Positions 42,586 through 51,705 of a DNA stretch of 64,000 nt are shown piece after piece. The stretch is from Hymenobacter mucosus (GTDB lineage Bacteria; Bacteroidota; Bacteroidia; Cytophagales; Hymenobacteraceae). The notes beneath the pieces are model-generated. The model worked only from the letters and a program-made list of their open reading frames with translations, ran no database searches and was not told where the DNA came from. Location: contig NZ_FZNS01000003.1 of NCBI RefSeq assembly GCF_900188255.1, forward strand, positions 62,001 to 126,000, read 5' to 3'. The translations under genes were made by a program, and so were the position numbers. The first letter of the stretch is position 1. Every line of letters begins with the position of its first letter.

Positions 42586-44238
42586 CTACTCATCCAAGTA
42601 CTGGTGCACGAACTTAATGGCCATGCTGCCCTCGCCCACGGCAGAGGCCACGCGGGCCATAGCCCCGGCCCGGCTGTCGCCGGCGGCAAATACGCCGGGT
42701 ACGCAGGTTTCCAACAGGTAAGGCTCCCGGTTATGCTTCCAGGCCTCGGCGTAGCGCGGGTCCGTTACTAAGTCGCGGCCGGTAAGGAGGTAGCCTTTAT
42801 GGTCGCACACCACCGTTTTGCACACCCACTCGGTGCTAGGCTTGGCCCCGATAAAGATGAACAGTGCCCGCGCCGGACGGACTTCCTCGGTCCCATTGTT
42901 ATTCAGCACAACTTCTTCCAGGTGGTCCTGCCCGCGCACGCCTACTACCTGCGAGTACGGTAGTATCTCGACGTTAGGAGTTTGGTTCAGCTGCTCAATC
43001 AGATACGCCGACATAGAGGCGGCCAACGACTCGCCCCGGATGAGGATAAACACGCGGCGGGCGTAAGTAGCCAGGTACATGGCTGCCTGCCCCGCCGAGT
43101 TGCCTCCGCCTACGATGTATACATCCTGCTGCTCACAGGTGCGGGCCTCCGTGCGGGCAGCGCCGTAGTACACACCGGCTCCTGTAAGCTCATGAATGCC
43201 TGGTACTTCCAGCGTGCGGTAGCTGACGCCGGTAGTCATCACGACAGCGCGCGTTCTTATTTCGCTACCGTTACTGAGTGTCAGTGCCTTGTAGCCATCT
43301 TGTACGCATAGCTCCGTAACCTCCTGGGGGGCCAAGATTTCAGCGCCCAAGCGAATGGCTTGCATCCAGGCTCGGTGCGCCAGCTCGCTACCGCTGAGGC
43401 CCGTGGGGAAGCCCAAGTAGTTTTCAATTCGGGAACTGGTGCCCGCTTGCCCACCCGGGGCTTGGCGCTCGATTACTAGCGTGCGCAACCCTTCTGAGGC
43501 GCCGTACACGGCCGATGCCAGCCCCGCCGGCCCCGCTCCTATCACCACCACGTCGTACAGGTCTTGGGAGGCCGTTTGGGCGAGACCTAGCCGGCCGGCA
43601 ATGTCGGTGCGGGTAGGGTTAGCCAAGGCGGTGTTATCCTCAAAAATCACCACCGGCAAATCGGCCGCCGTGTAGCCGCTCCGAACAAGCAGTAGCTGGG
43701 CATCGGGGTTGGTTTCGAAGTCAAGCCACTGGTAGGCTACCAGATAGCCGGCCAGGAAGTCCTTGAGCTCGTGGGACAGCGGCGACCATTGGAACCCAAT
43801 GAGGCGGACGCCCTGAAACCGCGGTTTGTAGCTGACTTGCCAGGCAGTGAGCAAGTCGTGAAGGGTTGGGTAGAGCAGCTCCTGGGGTGGGTCCCAGGGC
43901 TTCATCAAGTAGTAGTCGAGGCGAGCTTGGTTAATGGCGCGAATGGCCGCCTCCGTATCGGCGTAGGCCGTCAGGAGCACGCGCTTAGCGTCGGGGAACA
44001 GCTGACGGGTTTGCTCCAGCAGTTCCACTCCCTGCAAGCCAGGCATGCGCTGGTCGGCTAGCACGAGGGCCAGCGGCTCATCTCGTTGCTGAAGCTCTTG
44101 CAGGGTAGCCAGGGCTTCCTCGCCGGAAGCGGCGCGTAATACCCGGTAGTCGCGCCGAAATTCTTGGCGAAGGTCCCGCTCAATGGCATTTAGCACCTGC
44201 GGGTCATCATCAACGGCAAGCAGGACAGGTTTTTTCAT
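42586..44238 (-). CDS. Response regulator fused to thioredoxin-reductase-like flavoprotein
   Basis: A 550-residue fusion. Residues 1-130 are a receiver domain: acidic pair 'VDDDP', phosphoacceptor Asp62 in 'LADQRMPG', Thr90 region and Lys113 in 'YLMKPW'. Residues ~145-220 are a small alpha/beta (thioredoxin/glutaredoxin-like) segment. Residues ~227-545 are an FAD/NAD(P) module like thioredoxin reductase: GAGPAG (234-239), 'PGGQAGTSSRIENYLGFP', NAD(P)-binding 'VGGGNSAGQAA' (376-386) and C-terminal 'GVFAAGDSRAG'. The position where TrxB carries CATC reads 'YYGAARTEA', so no CxxC disulfide is present. Its output is probably redox or NAD(P)H chemistry. The cNMP-kinase gene lies 157 bases upstream. 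Confidence 0.9.
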   Translation of the reverse strand: MKKPVLLAVDDDPQVLNAIERDLRQEFRRDYRVLRAASGEEALATLQELQQRDEPLALVLADQRMPGLQGVELLEQTRQLFPDAKRVLLTAYADTEAAIRAINQARLDYYLMKPWDPPQELLYPTLHDLLTAWQVSYKPRFQGVRLIGFQWSPLSHELKDFLAGYLVAYQWLDFETNPDAQLLLVRSGYTAADLPVVIFEDNTALANPTRTDIAGRLGLAQTASQDLYDVVVIGAGPAGLASAVYGASEGLRTLVIERQAPGGQAGTSSRIENYLGFPTGLSGSELAHRAWMQAIRLGAEILAPQEVTELCVQDGYKALTLSNGSEIRTRAVVMTTGVSYRTLEVPGIHELTGAGVYYGAARTEARTCEQQDVYIVGGGNSAGQAAMYLATYARRVFILIRGESLAASMSAYLIEQLNQTPNVEILPYSQVVGVRGQDHLEEVVLNNNGTEEVRPARALFIFIGAKPSTEWVCKTVVCDHKGYLLTGRDLVTDPRYAEAWKHNREPYLLETCVPGVFAAGDSRAGAMARVASAVGEGSMAIKFVHQYLDE

Positions 44239-44395
44239 AGCAGAGGCAAGAGGAAGAGGCCTAGCCGAAAGCCAGACCGTAGCAGGGAACCTAGGAAAGC
44301 AGCAACGAGTAAGTGCATTGCCGGGCTGACGGGAGAAAGCTACCAGCGAAGCTACACTTTCATCCTATTTATGCTGGTATCTATGCAATCTAACG

Positions 44396-45790
44396 CTACT
44401 TTTTCAGGGGTAGCCACACGCAAAACGCCGTGCGGCCCGGCTCCGATTCTACCTCTAGCCGGCCGCCGTGCTGCTCCACAATGCGCAGGGCAATGTCTAG
44501 TCCCAGGCCACTACCCTCGCCGGCGGGCTTGGTAGTGAAAAAGGGCTCCATGATGCGCGGGAGTACTTCCGGCGGAATACCCGGTCCGTTGTCAATTACC
44601 CACACCCGCACAAAGTCGCCGTCTGGACGGGTGCGCAACGTGATTTCTCCGCCGGGCGGCAGCGCATCAATGGCGTTGTCAATCAGATTTGTCCATACTT
44701 GGTTAAGGCTGCTTACCTGCCCTACTATGGGAGGCAGGCTGGGGGCGTAGTCGCGCACAAGCGTCACTTTCTCCTCGCGCATGCAGTAGCCCAGGATGTT
44801 CACGGTACTGTCGAGGCCGGCGTGCACATCCAGGGTGGCAAAGTCGGTGCCGCGGTCCATGTGGCTGTAAATCTTCACGTTGCTGACGAGGGTAGTAATG
44901 CGGCTGCCCGCTTCCTGCACGTCGTGCATTAGGCGCAAAGTGGTCAGCTGCCCTTCCAGCCAGGCTAATGCCGTGGCGCGTGAGGGAGCTGGTAAGGCTG
45001 CCACTACGGGTTGCAGCTCGGTGTGGGTAAGGCCGGCATCTAGTAAGCCCGCCGCTAGTAGGTAGGCATCCGGCACTTGCTGGGTTTCTAGCCAGTCTGC
45101 TAGCTCGTCCTCCACGTCAGCGCGTTCCAGGGATGTGCGTTGGGGCAGTGAGGGCGGAAGTGCACTAGCCAACGTAGCCAGCATTTCCAGGGCCGTCGGA
45201 TCGGGGCAGTGCTTCAATAAGGCAATTAGTTGGGCGGGCTTGGCCCGTAGGCGAGCATCCAGGGCTTCGGCGGCCCGCATAATGGCGGCGGCGGGGTTGT
45301 TTAGCTCGTGGGCTAGCCCCGCCGAGAGCTTGCCCAAGGCGCGCAGCTTGTCGTCGCGCTCCTGGGTGCGCGCCTCCTGGCGGGCCCGGTCGCTCATAAG
45401 ACCTACCAGGCGCTGCACAAGCTCCGGACTTTCGTGCTCTAAGGCGGGAAAGAGGCTACGGTGTAACGTAAACAGCACCGTTTCGCCCACAGCTAAGCTC
45501 AGGCCTTGGATGATACGCAGCCGCGAGTACGGTAGTACTCCGCTCACCTGGCCCGCGCCAATGCGAAAGGCCGGCTCCCGATTACCATTGCGCACCACAA
45601 AGAATTGCAGGCCACCGGTCAGGACGGCCATCATGTACTCGGCCTCGTCGCCGGGCTGGACTACCGCATCCCCGGAAGCGTAGGCGCGCCGCTCGCCGTG
45701 TTCCAGCAGCCACGTGATGGTCTCGGTTGGCAAGTCCGCGAAGGTGGGCAGGCGGGTAAGGTCTTCGGGGGTAAGTGAGGCAGCAGTCAT
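44396..45790 (-). CDS. Sensor histidine kinase with N-terminal cyclic-nucleotide-binding-like domain
   Basis: A 464-residue cytoplasmic kinase. Residues ~15-125 form a cNMP-binding-like beta-roll ('LLEHGERRAYASGDAVVQPGDEA'). The H-box is 'LSAGLAHELNNPAAAI', with His161. The catalytic ATPase holds the N-box 'NQVWTNLIDNAIDAL', G1 'VIDNGPGIP', the F-box 'FFTTKPAGEGSGLGLDIALRIVEQHGG' and 'GRTAFCVWLPL'. No membrane segments are present. Start 45790 (MTAASLTPED) is preferred to an upstream ATG. The immediately downstream response-regulator fusion is probably its partner. Confidence 0.9.
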   Translation of the reverse strand: MTAASLTPEDLTRLPTFADLPTETITWLLEHGERRAYASGDAVVQPGDEAEYMMAVLTGGLQFFVVRNGNREPAFRIGAGQVSGVLPYSRLRIIQGLSLAVGETVLFTLHRSLFPALEHESPELVQRLVGLMSDRARQEARTQERDDKLRALGKLSAGLAHELNNPAAAIMRAAEALDARLRAKPAQLIALLKHCPDPTALEMLATLASALPPSLPQRTSLERADVEDELADWLETQQVPDAYLLAAGLLDAGLTHTELQPVVAALPAPSRATALAWLEGQLTTLRLMHDVQEAGSRITTLVSNVKIYSHMDRGTDFATLDVHAGLDSTVNILGYCMREEKVTLVRDYAPSLPPIVGQVSSLNQVWTNLIDNAIDALPPGGEITLRTRPDGDFVRVWVIDNGPGIPPEVLPRIMEPFFTTKPAGEGSGLGLDIALRIVEQHGGRLEVESEPGRTAFCVWLPLKK

Positions 45791-45898
45791 AGCGGGAAGT
45801 AAGGTAGGAGCAGGAAAGAAACGCAGCACGCATCCGCAAAGCAGAATAAGGTCGGCCAGTGTTGAGCGCGAGCAGCTGTACCAGATGCCCCAAACATA

Positions 45899-45930
45899 AC
45901 AGCCAGGCTCCCAACAGGAAACCTGGCTGT
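45899..45930 (-). terminator. Terminator of the T9SS/tail-like operon
   Basis: A hairpin ACAGCCAGG / CCTGGCTGT lies 25 bases past the stop codon of the type IX-secreted protein gene. Confidence 0.7.
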
Positions 45931-45954
45931 ATCGTTTAGGAAAAACCGAAGCGC

Positions 45955-47379
45955 CTATTCTCGCACCACCTTCACCACGCGGGCAGTACCCGCCTGCCGA
46001 ATCGTAATGAAATAAATGCCGAGTGGCAGCGTAGTCGCCTCGGGTAGGGCTACCTCCGAAACGCCAGTGGGCAGGGTCAGTTGTTTAGCCAACAGTATCC
46101 GCCCCAGGGCATCGTGAAGTGTGAGGGTAGTAGCGCCGGGCTGGGGTAGGGCCATGCGTACAAACAGCTCGTTGTTGTACGGGTTGGGATGAGCCTGTGC
46201 CGTTAGTTGGCTTGCCTGGTCTACGGCTACCACCTGCACGGCCGAGTAGGAGCCCGTGCCATCGGTATCTACTTGGTGCAATCGGTAGTACACAATACCT
46301 GCTTCGTAGCGGGCAATGTGCGCATCGGTATACTCGTAATCGGTGCGCTGTAGAGTAGTGCCGCGCCCGGCTACCTGCCCGGCCTTCTGAAACTGGTGGC
46401 CGTCGAGGCTTACCTCAACCTCGAAGTGGGCATTGTTCTTCTCCGAAGCCGTAGCCCAGTGCAGCCAGGCATCGTTTGCCCGGCGCTCGGCCGTGAATTG
46501 AAGGAGAGCTACAGGTAGCGGATTGAGGAAATTGCTGATGGTGAGCCGGTCCAGGGACGTAGTAGTGGTGCTGATGCTGCGGGTAGTTGAAGCATCGGCC
46601 CCAGTGCCAACACCCGTCCAGGGGCCAGTAGCAGTAGCCTGCCGCCAGATTAGCACGCGAGAGAAATCCGTCAGGCCGTTGTCATTGTCGGGCAGCCACG
46701 AAAGCGTGATGGGTACGGCGCCGGTAGGAGCCTGGGTTGTCGTAACCGTCCAGACGCGGTCGATGCTTTTGTTGTTGCCGAAGGTGCCGTAGCTAGCACC
46801 GGCCGTTGTGAGGCCGGCCGTGCGCGTTACCGTTACCTGCCCCAAGTTCTGCCCGTTGCCGCCAATGGTGGCACTATTCGTGAAGCTGATGGCCGTAGTC
46901 ACGTTATCACGCGTTACGCGTAGGTTGCCCTGCACATAGCGGCCCGCTGCCTCGCCCGTCACGTTGGCGGCGGCGGTTAGGCTGATGGTAGCGTTGGGTG
47001 CCGTGCGCACCATCCCGTTGGTGAGCTTCAGCTCTTGACTGATACCGAGGTCAGCGGGTACGCTGATGCCCTGGGTGCTGGCGTTGTTTACTTCCAGCCG
47101 GGCCAGGGTAGCTCCGCCAGGCGTGAGGGTTTGGGCCGCGCTGCCGCTTAGCAGTACCACCCCTCCCGACGTGGTGGTGCCTGCATTGGTAAGGTTGCCC
47201 AGTACCTGCAGCGTACCCGCGTTGGTAAGCGTGCTACCTGCTTTGTTATCCAGGGTGCCCGGTACGTACAGCGTCGCTCCCGACTGCACCGTGAGGATGC
47301 CTCCGTTGTTGGTAAGCGACTGGGCAACGCCAGCTTCAGCTAACAAGCTCAGCCCTAAAAGAGAGTAGAAAAACTTCAT
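45955..47379 (-). CDS. Type IX secretion system-exported protein (T9SS type A sorting domain)
   Basis: A 474-residue exported protein. The signal peptide starts at ATG 47379 (MKFFYSLLGLSLLAEAGVAQ). The N-terminal ~120 residues have repeated 'GxLxxxGxxx' beta-helix-like turns ('TLDNKAGSTLTNAGTLQVLGNL'). A middle beta domain follows, and the last ~80 residues form a classical T9SS type A CTD: 'HPNPYNNELFVRMALPQPG', 'LTLHDALGRILLAKQLTLP', 'GIYFITIRQAGTARVVKVV'. The domain directs export through the outer membrane and cell-surface anchoring or release. It is the last gene of the three-gene operon, 16 bases after the tail-collar gene. Confidence 0.88.
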   Translation of the reverse strand: MKFFYSLLGLSLLAEAGVAQSLTNNGGILTVQSGATLYVPGTLDNKAGSTLTNAGTLQVLGNLTNAGTTTSGGVVLLSGSAAQTLTPGGATLARLEVNNASTQGISVPADLGISQELKLTNGMVRTAPNATISLTAAANVTGEAAGRYVQGNLRVTRDNVTTAISFTNSATIGGNGQNLGQVTVTRTAGLTTAGASYGTFGNNKSIDRVWTVTTTQAPTGAVPITLSWLPDNDNGLTDFSRVLIWRQATATGPWTGVGTGADASTTRSISTTTTSLDRLTISNFLNPLPVALLQFTAERRANDAWLHWATASEKNNAHFEVEVSLDGHQFQKAGQVAGRGTTLQRTDYEYTDAHIARYEAGIVYYRLHQVDTDGTGSYSAVQVVAVDQASQLTAQAHPNPYNNELFVRMALPQPGATTLTLHDALGRILLAKQLTLPTGVSEVALPEATTLPLGIYFITIRQAGTARVVKVVRE

Positions 47380-47395
47380 CTTATGGGTTTGAGGG

Positions 47396-48082
47396 CTAGC
47401 CACGAGAAGGATAAATGCCTTGAAGGGCAATGCAGAAGTTTAGAGCCAAGTAGGGCGGCATGTTATTCTGCGGTTGATTGCCGCCGGCCGGCCCAATAGA
47501 TGTGCTCTGCATCGTGACATCAGACGTGCCAGCAGTCGAAAATTGGGCGCCCCCTGCCCCATCATTCGCCAGCAGGGCTCCGTTAGGATTATTTGTGTTG
47601 CCAGCCACCGTAGTAGCAGTCATGCTATGCGTGTGCGCAGGCATTTGGCTTGTTGTTAAGGTAACCGTTTCGGTGCCAGCCATTTCACCCTGGACGTGTG
47701 ATGCGCCTGAGAAACTTTGGCCGAAGCCGAGGGGAAAACGTCCGGCCAGATTTGGTAAGGCAAACGTTGTTTGGCCGTTGCCCCCGTAGGTAGTACCCAG
47801 CAGGGAGAACAAGGCGTTGTTTTCGCTAACGGATAATAGTTGACCGTTACAAGCTGCCCAGCCATTGGGAACGAAGTTGAAGCCAAAGATGGCAATTTCG
47901 CCTAGGTGCGGTTCATAGGATTGGGTAGAGGCTACGCCCCGCGTTTCGCCCAAGGCTTTTCCGGCCAGTAGGCTGCCGCCCAGCAAAGCCCCAAAGCGCT
48001 TAAGCCAGCCGCGCCGCTGCGGTTCATTTTGGGTCTGGGAAGGAGCTGATGTAATACCTGTAGAAGTAGCGAGTAGTCGCAT
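47396..48082 (-). CDS. Phage tail collar-domain (microcystin-dependent-like) protein with twin-arginine leader
   Basis: A 228-residue protein. The N-terminus includes 'QRRGWLKRFGALLGGSLLAG' (residues ~22-41), a twin-arginine/hydrophobic segment that could route it through Tat. The rest is a tail-collar domain: 'YEPHLGEIAIFGFNFVPNGW', 'CNGQLLSVSENNALFSLLG', 'YGGNGQTTFALPNLAGRFP', ending with 'NNMPPYLALNFCIALQG'. The family includes phage tail-collar proteins and stand-alone bacterial 'microcystin-dependent' proteins of unknown function. Family lengths near 170-200 fit once the leader is removed. It has a 16-base gap to the T9SS protein and a 26-base gap from the tail-fibre-like gene. Confidence 0.85.
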   Translation of the reverse strand: MRLLATSTGITSAPSQTQNEPQRRGWLKRFGALLGGSLLAGKALGETRGVASTQSYEPHLGEIAIFGFNFVPNGWAACNGQLLSVSENNALFSLLGTTYGGNGQTTFALPNLAGRFPLGFGQSFSGASHVQGEMAGTETVTLTTSQMPAHTHSMTATTVAGNTNNPNGALLANDGAGGAQFSTAGTSDVTMQSTSIGPAGGNQPQNNMPPYLALNFCIALQGIYPSRG

Positions 48083-48108
48083 AAGAGAGGAAGATCTGGA
48101 AGTAAGAA

Positions 48109-49482
48109 TTAGTTGACGCGGAACCAGCCGCTGGTGGTACCGTTCACCACGTACACGAACTGGGCGGCATAATTGGGCAATACGCTGCCTGTGCCGCTGG
48201 TGCTCGTAATGCTCACGGCGTCAGCATCCAGGTTGGTGATGGTCAGGGTTTGGCCATTGACGCCGGCACCCAGCGTGATGCCGCCATTAGCGCCGCCGTT
48301 GTTCGGCAGAATTACCACGCCCGTAGTAGCATTCAGCGTACCGGTGCCGGTAGTAGGAATGGCAAAGGTGTTGGTGGTTTGCATGTTACTAACGCTGGCC
48401 GCGGGCGTTTGCCAAGTAGCCAAACCAGCGGCATCGGAGGTTAGTACTTTGCCGGCTCCGGGGGTGCCACCCGTAATTTTTACTTGTCCAGCTACTTCTA
48501 GCTTGGCGCTAGGCGCCACCGTACCAGTGCCGATGCCTACGTTGCCGCCGTTGGGGTTCAGGCGAAGGGCATAATTGGTGCTTAGGTTGGTAGGATTGGT
48601 GCTTTGCAGCCAGTTGCCATCGGCGCCGCTGCTACCCAGGTCCAGTGCTACGTCGCCGTTGTCGCGGAAGCGGGCAATGTGGCCTGCGCTTTGAGCCGCC
48701 CCAGAAGTAAACGGATTGGCACTACCCGTGCCTACCACGCTCAACCGGGTAGTAGGATCTGTGATGCCGATGCCCAGGTTGCCACCGTTTTGCAAGGTCA
48801 TCAGGGTCTTATCAATACTGGAGTTTGTATTCCACGTCACCCAGCTAAAGGAACCGATGTTGGAGGGAATACCCAGGGCCAAACGACTAGAAAGCATAAA
48901 CATGCCCCAGCGCCCTAAACCGTTGTAATCCCCAGCTGTGAAGGGGTCCCAACCGCGTGTGAGCATGGGCGCATCCCGGGCATTGAGAATCAGGCCGAAG
49001 GTAGAACGGCTGTACAACGAGCCATCGGTAGTGATGCGGAACCTCTCGGCATTGCCCGTCCGGAATACGAGGTCTTTATTGTCGGTAGTGCCTAGAAAGC
49101 TGGTGCCCGAATTCGTGGTCTGGCCTACTCCCGTGTAGGTGCCGGGGTCGGTGCCGGAGTTGCCGGTGCGCAGCCAGCCCGAGCCGGAAGCTACGCCCGA
49201 AGGTAGGGCTACCCACACGCCGCCCGAGAAGTACCAGAAGCCCGGCTGCGCACCGTTGGTCTGGTACACAAGCATACCTTCCGACGTTGTCGTGACGGCG
49301 GTGCGCTGAAGTTCCGTCATGCGTGGTATTAGCAGGCCTTTGTTGTTCCCGGCCCCGGCCGAAATATCCAGGGCCGCGTTGGCGTCGGGGGTAGTCGTAC
49401 CCACGCCTACGGATTGAGCATGAACAGCAAGAGGTAAGGTGCTGAGTGAGAGCCCCAGCACAATGCGGTAAACAGATTGCAT
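48109..49482 (-). CDS. Exported tail-fibre-like repeat protein
   Basis: A 457-residue exported protein with a signal peptide (MQSVYRIVLGLSLSTLPLAVHAQ). It begins with the Bacteroidetes motif 'VGVGTTTPDANAALDIS', then 'GLLIPRMTELQRTAVTTTSEGMLVYQ', 'GFWYFSGGVW', and later 'LGIGITDPTTRLSVVG' and 'VGIGTGTVAPSAKLEVAG'. These repeat units are typical of Bacteroidetes surface proteins that resemble phage tail-fibre heads. The first gene of the operon, it lies 26 bases upstream of the tail-collar gene. A cell-surface role is inferred; no adhesin domain is named. Confidence 0.7.
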   Translation of the reverse strand: MQSVYRIVLGLSLSTLPLAVHAQSVGVGTTTPDANAALDISAGAGNNKGLLIPRMTELQRTAVTTTSEGMLVYQTNGAQPGFWYFSGGVWVALPSGVASGSGWLRTGNSGTDPGTYTGVGQTTNSGTSFLGTTDNKDLVFRTGNAERFRITTDGSLYSRSTFGLILNARDAPMLTRGWDPFTAGDYNGLGRWGMFMLSSRLALGIPSNIGSFSWVTWNTNSSIDKTLMTLQNGGNLGIGITDPTTRLSVVGTGSANPFTSGAAQSAGHIARFRDNGDVALDLGSSGADGNWLQSTNPTNLSTNYALRLNPNGGNVGIGTGTVAPSAKLEVAGQVKITGGTPGAGKVLTSDAAGLATWQTPAASVSNMQTTNTFAIPTTGTGTLNATTGVVILPNNGGANGGITLGAGVNGQTLTITNLDADAVSITSTSGTGSVLPNYAAQFVYVVNGTTSGWFRVN

Positions 49483-49951
49483 ATAGGTTGGTAAGAGGGG
49501 AAAATAGGCGTTTGTAGTAGGCTCTTGTAGAGTGCCCTACCCAATCTCGACCACAATACTAAGTTCAATTATTGATGTATTTACATAGGTATACGATAAG
49601 TACAATTAGCTCATTTTTACTTGTTACTTAAGAAGTTAAAACAGCTAGTAGGTTCACTTCCGGGTTACAGACTCGTTGTATATGAATTTTTATATATAAA
49701 GTGTTAATAGTCCTCAAATTGCTCAGCGTACTTCTGATGTAAGCCGATAGTACGTTACAACCAGAACAGTAGTAATAAGCCGAAACATCCAAAATCGGAA
49801 ACCTGAGGGCCTTCCCACCTACGGTGGTACTACTGCTCAAGCCGCGCAGAAACTTGCCGTATTCAGGCTACAGAACTCCTGCCAAAAACCCGTTTCTTAC
49901 CAAACTTTTTAGCCGCGCTGCGCATTTCTTTAGTTTACGCTTCTTACCTAC
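49483..49951. other. Intergenic region between tail-like operon and radA
   Basis: 469 bases without a supported gene. The middle (about 49560-49790) is AT-rich compared with the surroundings and holds 'TATATATAAAG'-type stretches. It must contain the divergent promoters of the operon and radA, but no convincing full match to TAnnTTTG was found. No tRNA-like structure is visible. Confidence 0.4.
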
Positions 49952-51340
49952 ATGGCCAAGATCAAGACCCTATATTTCTGTCAGAACTGCGGCGCGCAAT
50001 CGGCTAAGTGGATTGGCCGCTGTCCTTCGTGCGGCGAGTGGAATACCTACGTGGAAGAGGTAGTGGAAAAGGCAGACACCGCCACGGCAGCTACGGCCTG
50101 GAAAGCTGGTACTGCGGTAGGTGCTACCAACAAGGCAGCCAAGCCAAAGCCGCTAGGTGAAATCCTCTACGAAGAAGAATCGCGCCTGAACACCCGCGAC
50201 GGTGAGTTGAACCGCGTGCTAGGTGGGGGCCTCGTTCCGGGCTCTTTGGTGCTCATTGGGGGCGAGCCAGGCATTGGTAAAAGCACACTTATGTTGCAGA
50301 TTGCCATGCAGATGCGCGAGCTTCGGATTCTCTACGTATCGGGGGAGGAAAGTGAGCAGCAGATTAAGATGCGGGCTGAGCGCCTGGGCAAGCAGCATCC
50401 TGGCCTCTACATCCTTACCGAAACGGGTACCCAAAACATTTTCCGACAGATCGACCAGTTGCAGCCCAATGTCGTGGTCATCGACTCCATCCAGACGCTA
50501 CACTCCTCGTTGGTGGAGGCTGGGGCAGGTTCCGTCAGCCAGGTGCGCGAGTGCACCACTGAGCTGCTAAAATACGCCAAGGATACCGGCGTGCCAGTGC
50601 TTCTGATCGGTCACATCACCAAAGATGGCTCCATTGCGGGACCCAAGATTTTGGAGCACATGGTGGATACCGTGCTGCAGTTTGAAGGCGACCGGCACCT
50701 CTCCTACCGATTGCTACGCACCATCAAGAACCGCTTTGGGTCTACTTCCGAGTTGGGCATCTACGAGATGCAGGGTTCGGGCCTACGGCAAGTCAGCAAC
50801 CCCTCGGAAATCTTGCTGAGCCAGCGCACAGAAAGCCTCAGCGGTATGGCTATTGGGGCTACGTTGGAAGGCAACCGTCCGCTGCTGGTGGAAGTGCAGG
50901 CCCTAGTGACGCCCGCCACGTACGGCACGCCCCAGCGCAGCAGCACCGGTTTCGACGCCAAACGCCTGCAAATGCTGCTGGCAGTACTAGAGAAGCGCAG
51001 CGGCCTGCGCCTAGGCCAGCACGACGTGTTTTTGAACATTGCGGGCGGCCTGCGCCTCGACGACCCAGCCCTCGATCTGGCCGTGTGCGCGGCCGTAGTC
51101 AGCTCCCTCAACGACGTGCCCATTGCCGGTGAAGTATGCCTAGCGGCGGAGGTAGGCCTGAGTGGAGAAATCCGGGCCGTAAGCCGCTTAGATCAGCGCC
51201 TTTCCGAAGCGGAGAAGCTGGGCTTTGCGGAGATGTACATTTCTCAGTTTAACGCCAAGGGCTTAGAGCTAGCCCGTTATGGTATTCGGGTGCACCCTGC
51301 GGGGCGCCTAGATGACGTTCTGACGGGCTTGTTCGGGTAG
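49952..51340 (+). CDS. radA: DNA repair protein RadA (Sms)
   Basis: RecA-like ATPase that processes recombination intermediates (branch migration). The protein has 462 residues and begins with a four-cysteine zinc finger, 'FCQNCGAQSAKWIGRCPSCGEW' (shown in part; Cys pairs CxxC and CxxC). Walker A 'GGEPGIGKSTLML' lies near residues 100-110, the RadA-specific 'KNRFG' motif follows at ~250, and the C-terminal Lon-like domain begins near 290. All expected parts are present and in order. Confidence 0.97.
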   Translation: MAKIKTLYFCQNCGAQSAKWIGRCPSCGEWNTYVEEVVEKADTATAATAWKAGTAVGATNKAAKPKPLGEILYEEESRLNTRDGELNRVLGGGLVPGSLVLIGGEPGIGKSTLMLQIAMQMRELRILYVSGEESEQQIKMRAERLGKQHPGLYILTETGTQNIFRQIDQLQPNVVVIDSIQTLHSSLVEAGAGSVSQVRECTTELLKYAKDTGVPVLLIGHITKDGSIAGPKILEHMVDTVLQFEGDRHLSYRLLRTIKNRFGSTSELGIYEMQGSGLRQVSNPSEILLSQRTESLSGMAIGATLEGNRPLLVEVQALVTPATYGTPQRSSTGFDAKRLQMLLAVLEKRSGLRLGQHDVFLNIAGGLRLDDPALDLAVCAAVVSSLNDVPIAGEVCLAAEVGLSGEIRAVSRLDQRLSEAEKLGFAEMYISQFNAKGLELARYGIRVHPAGRLDDVLTGLFG

Positions 51341-51705
51341 TTGCTTCTGGTAGCGCGGCACATGTAAGCGGGTTGGCTGAACACAGTTTCGGCCAACCCA
51401 TTTTTCTAAATACCGTTCTGAAAAGCTCAAATCCAGCTTCAATACGAACATTTTAGGAAGGAATGCACCACCACATTTCCTAGAAAGTAGAAGCCTACAA
51501 AGCCAGGAGCAAGGGCAATAGGCAGCGTTCAAAACTTTGTGCTTCGGCACAGGTTACGAAAAAAGAGCGTTAACGGATTGGACTTTCTCTTTCTTTATGC
51601 CGTATCTTCGGCATGAGAATTGACTTTTACCGCGATTTACCTGAACTGAAAAGTCTGTTAAGCTCGGGTGTTGGAAGTTTAAATTCACTAACTCCGCTTT
51701 TTCTG
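51341..51705. other. Intergenic region between radA and the thioredoxin-fold gene
   Basis: 365 bases without a supported gene. It holds the radA terminator (51370-51405) and a possible weak plus-strand promoter: TTG at 51578-51580 and TATCTTCG at 51603-51610, spacing 22. Confidence 0.35.
51370..51405 (+). terminator. Terminator of radA
   Basis: A hairpin GGGTTGGC / GCCAACCC with a 14-base loop is followed by ATTTTT, 29 bases after the radA stop. Confidence 0.82.

Noticed and set aside
47396..48082. A prophage or tailocin locus
   Set aside because: Only a tail-collar and a tail-fibre-like domain occur, both with export signals; there is no tail tube, sheath, baseplate, lysis or integrase gene nearby.
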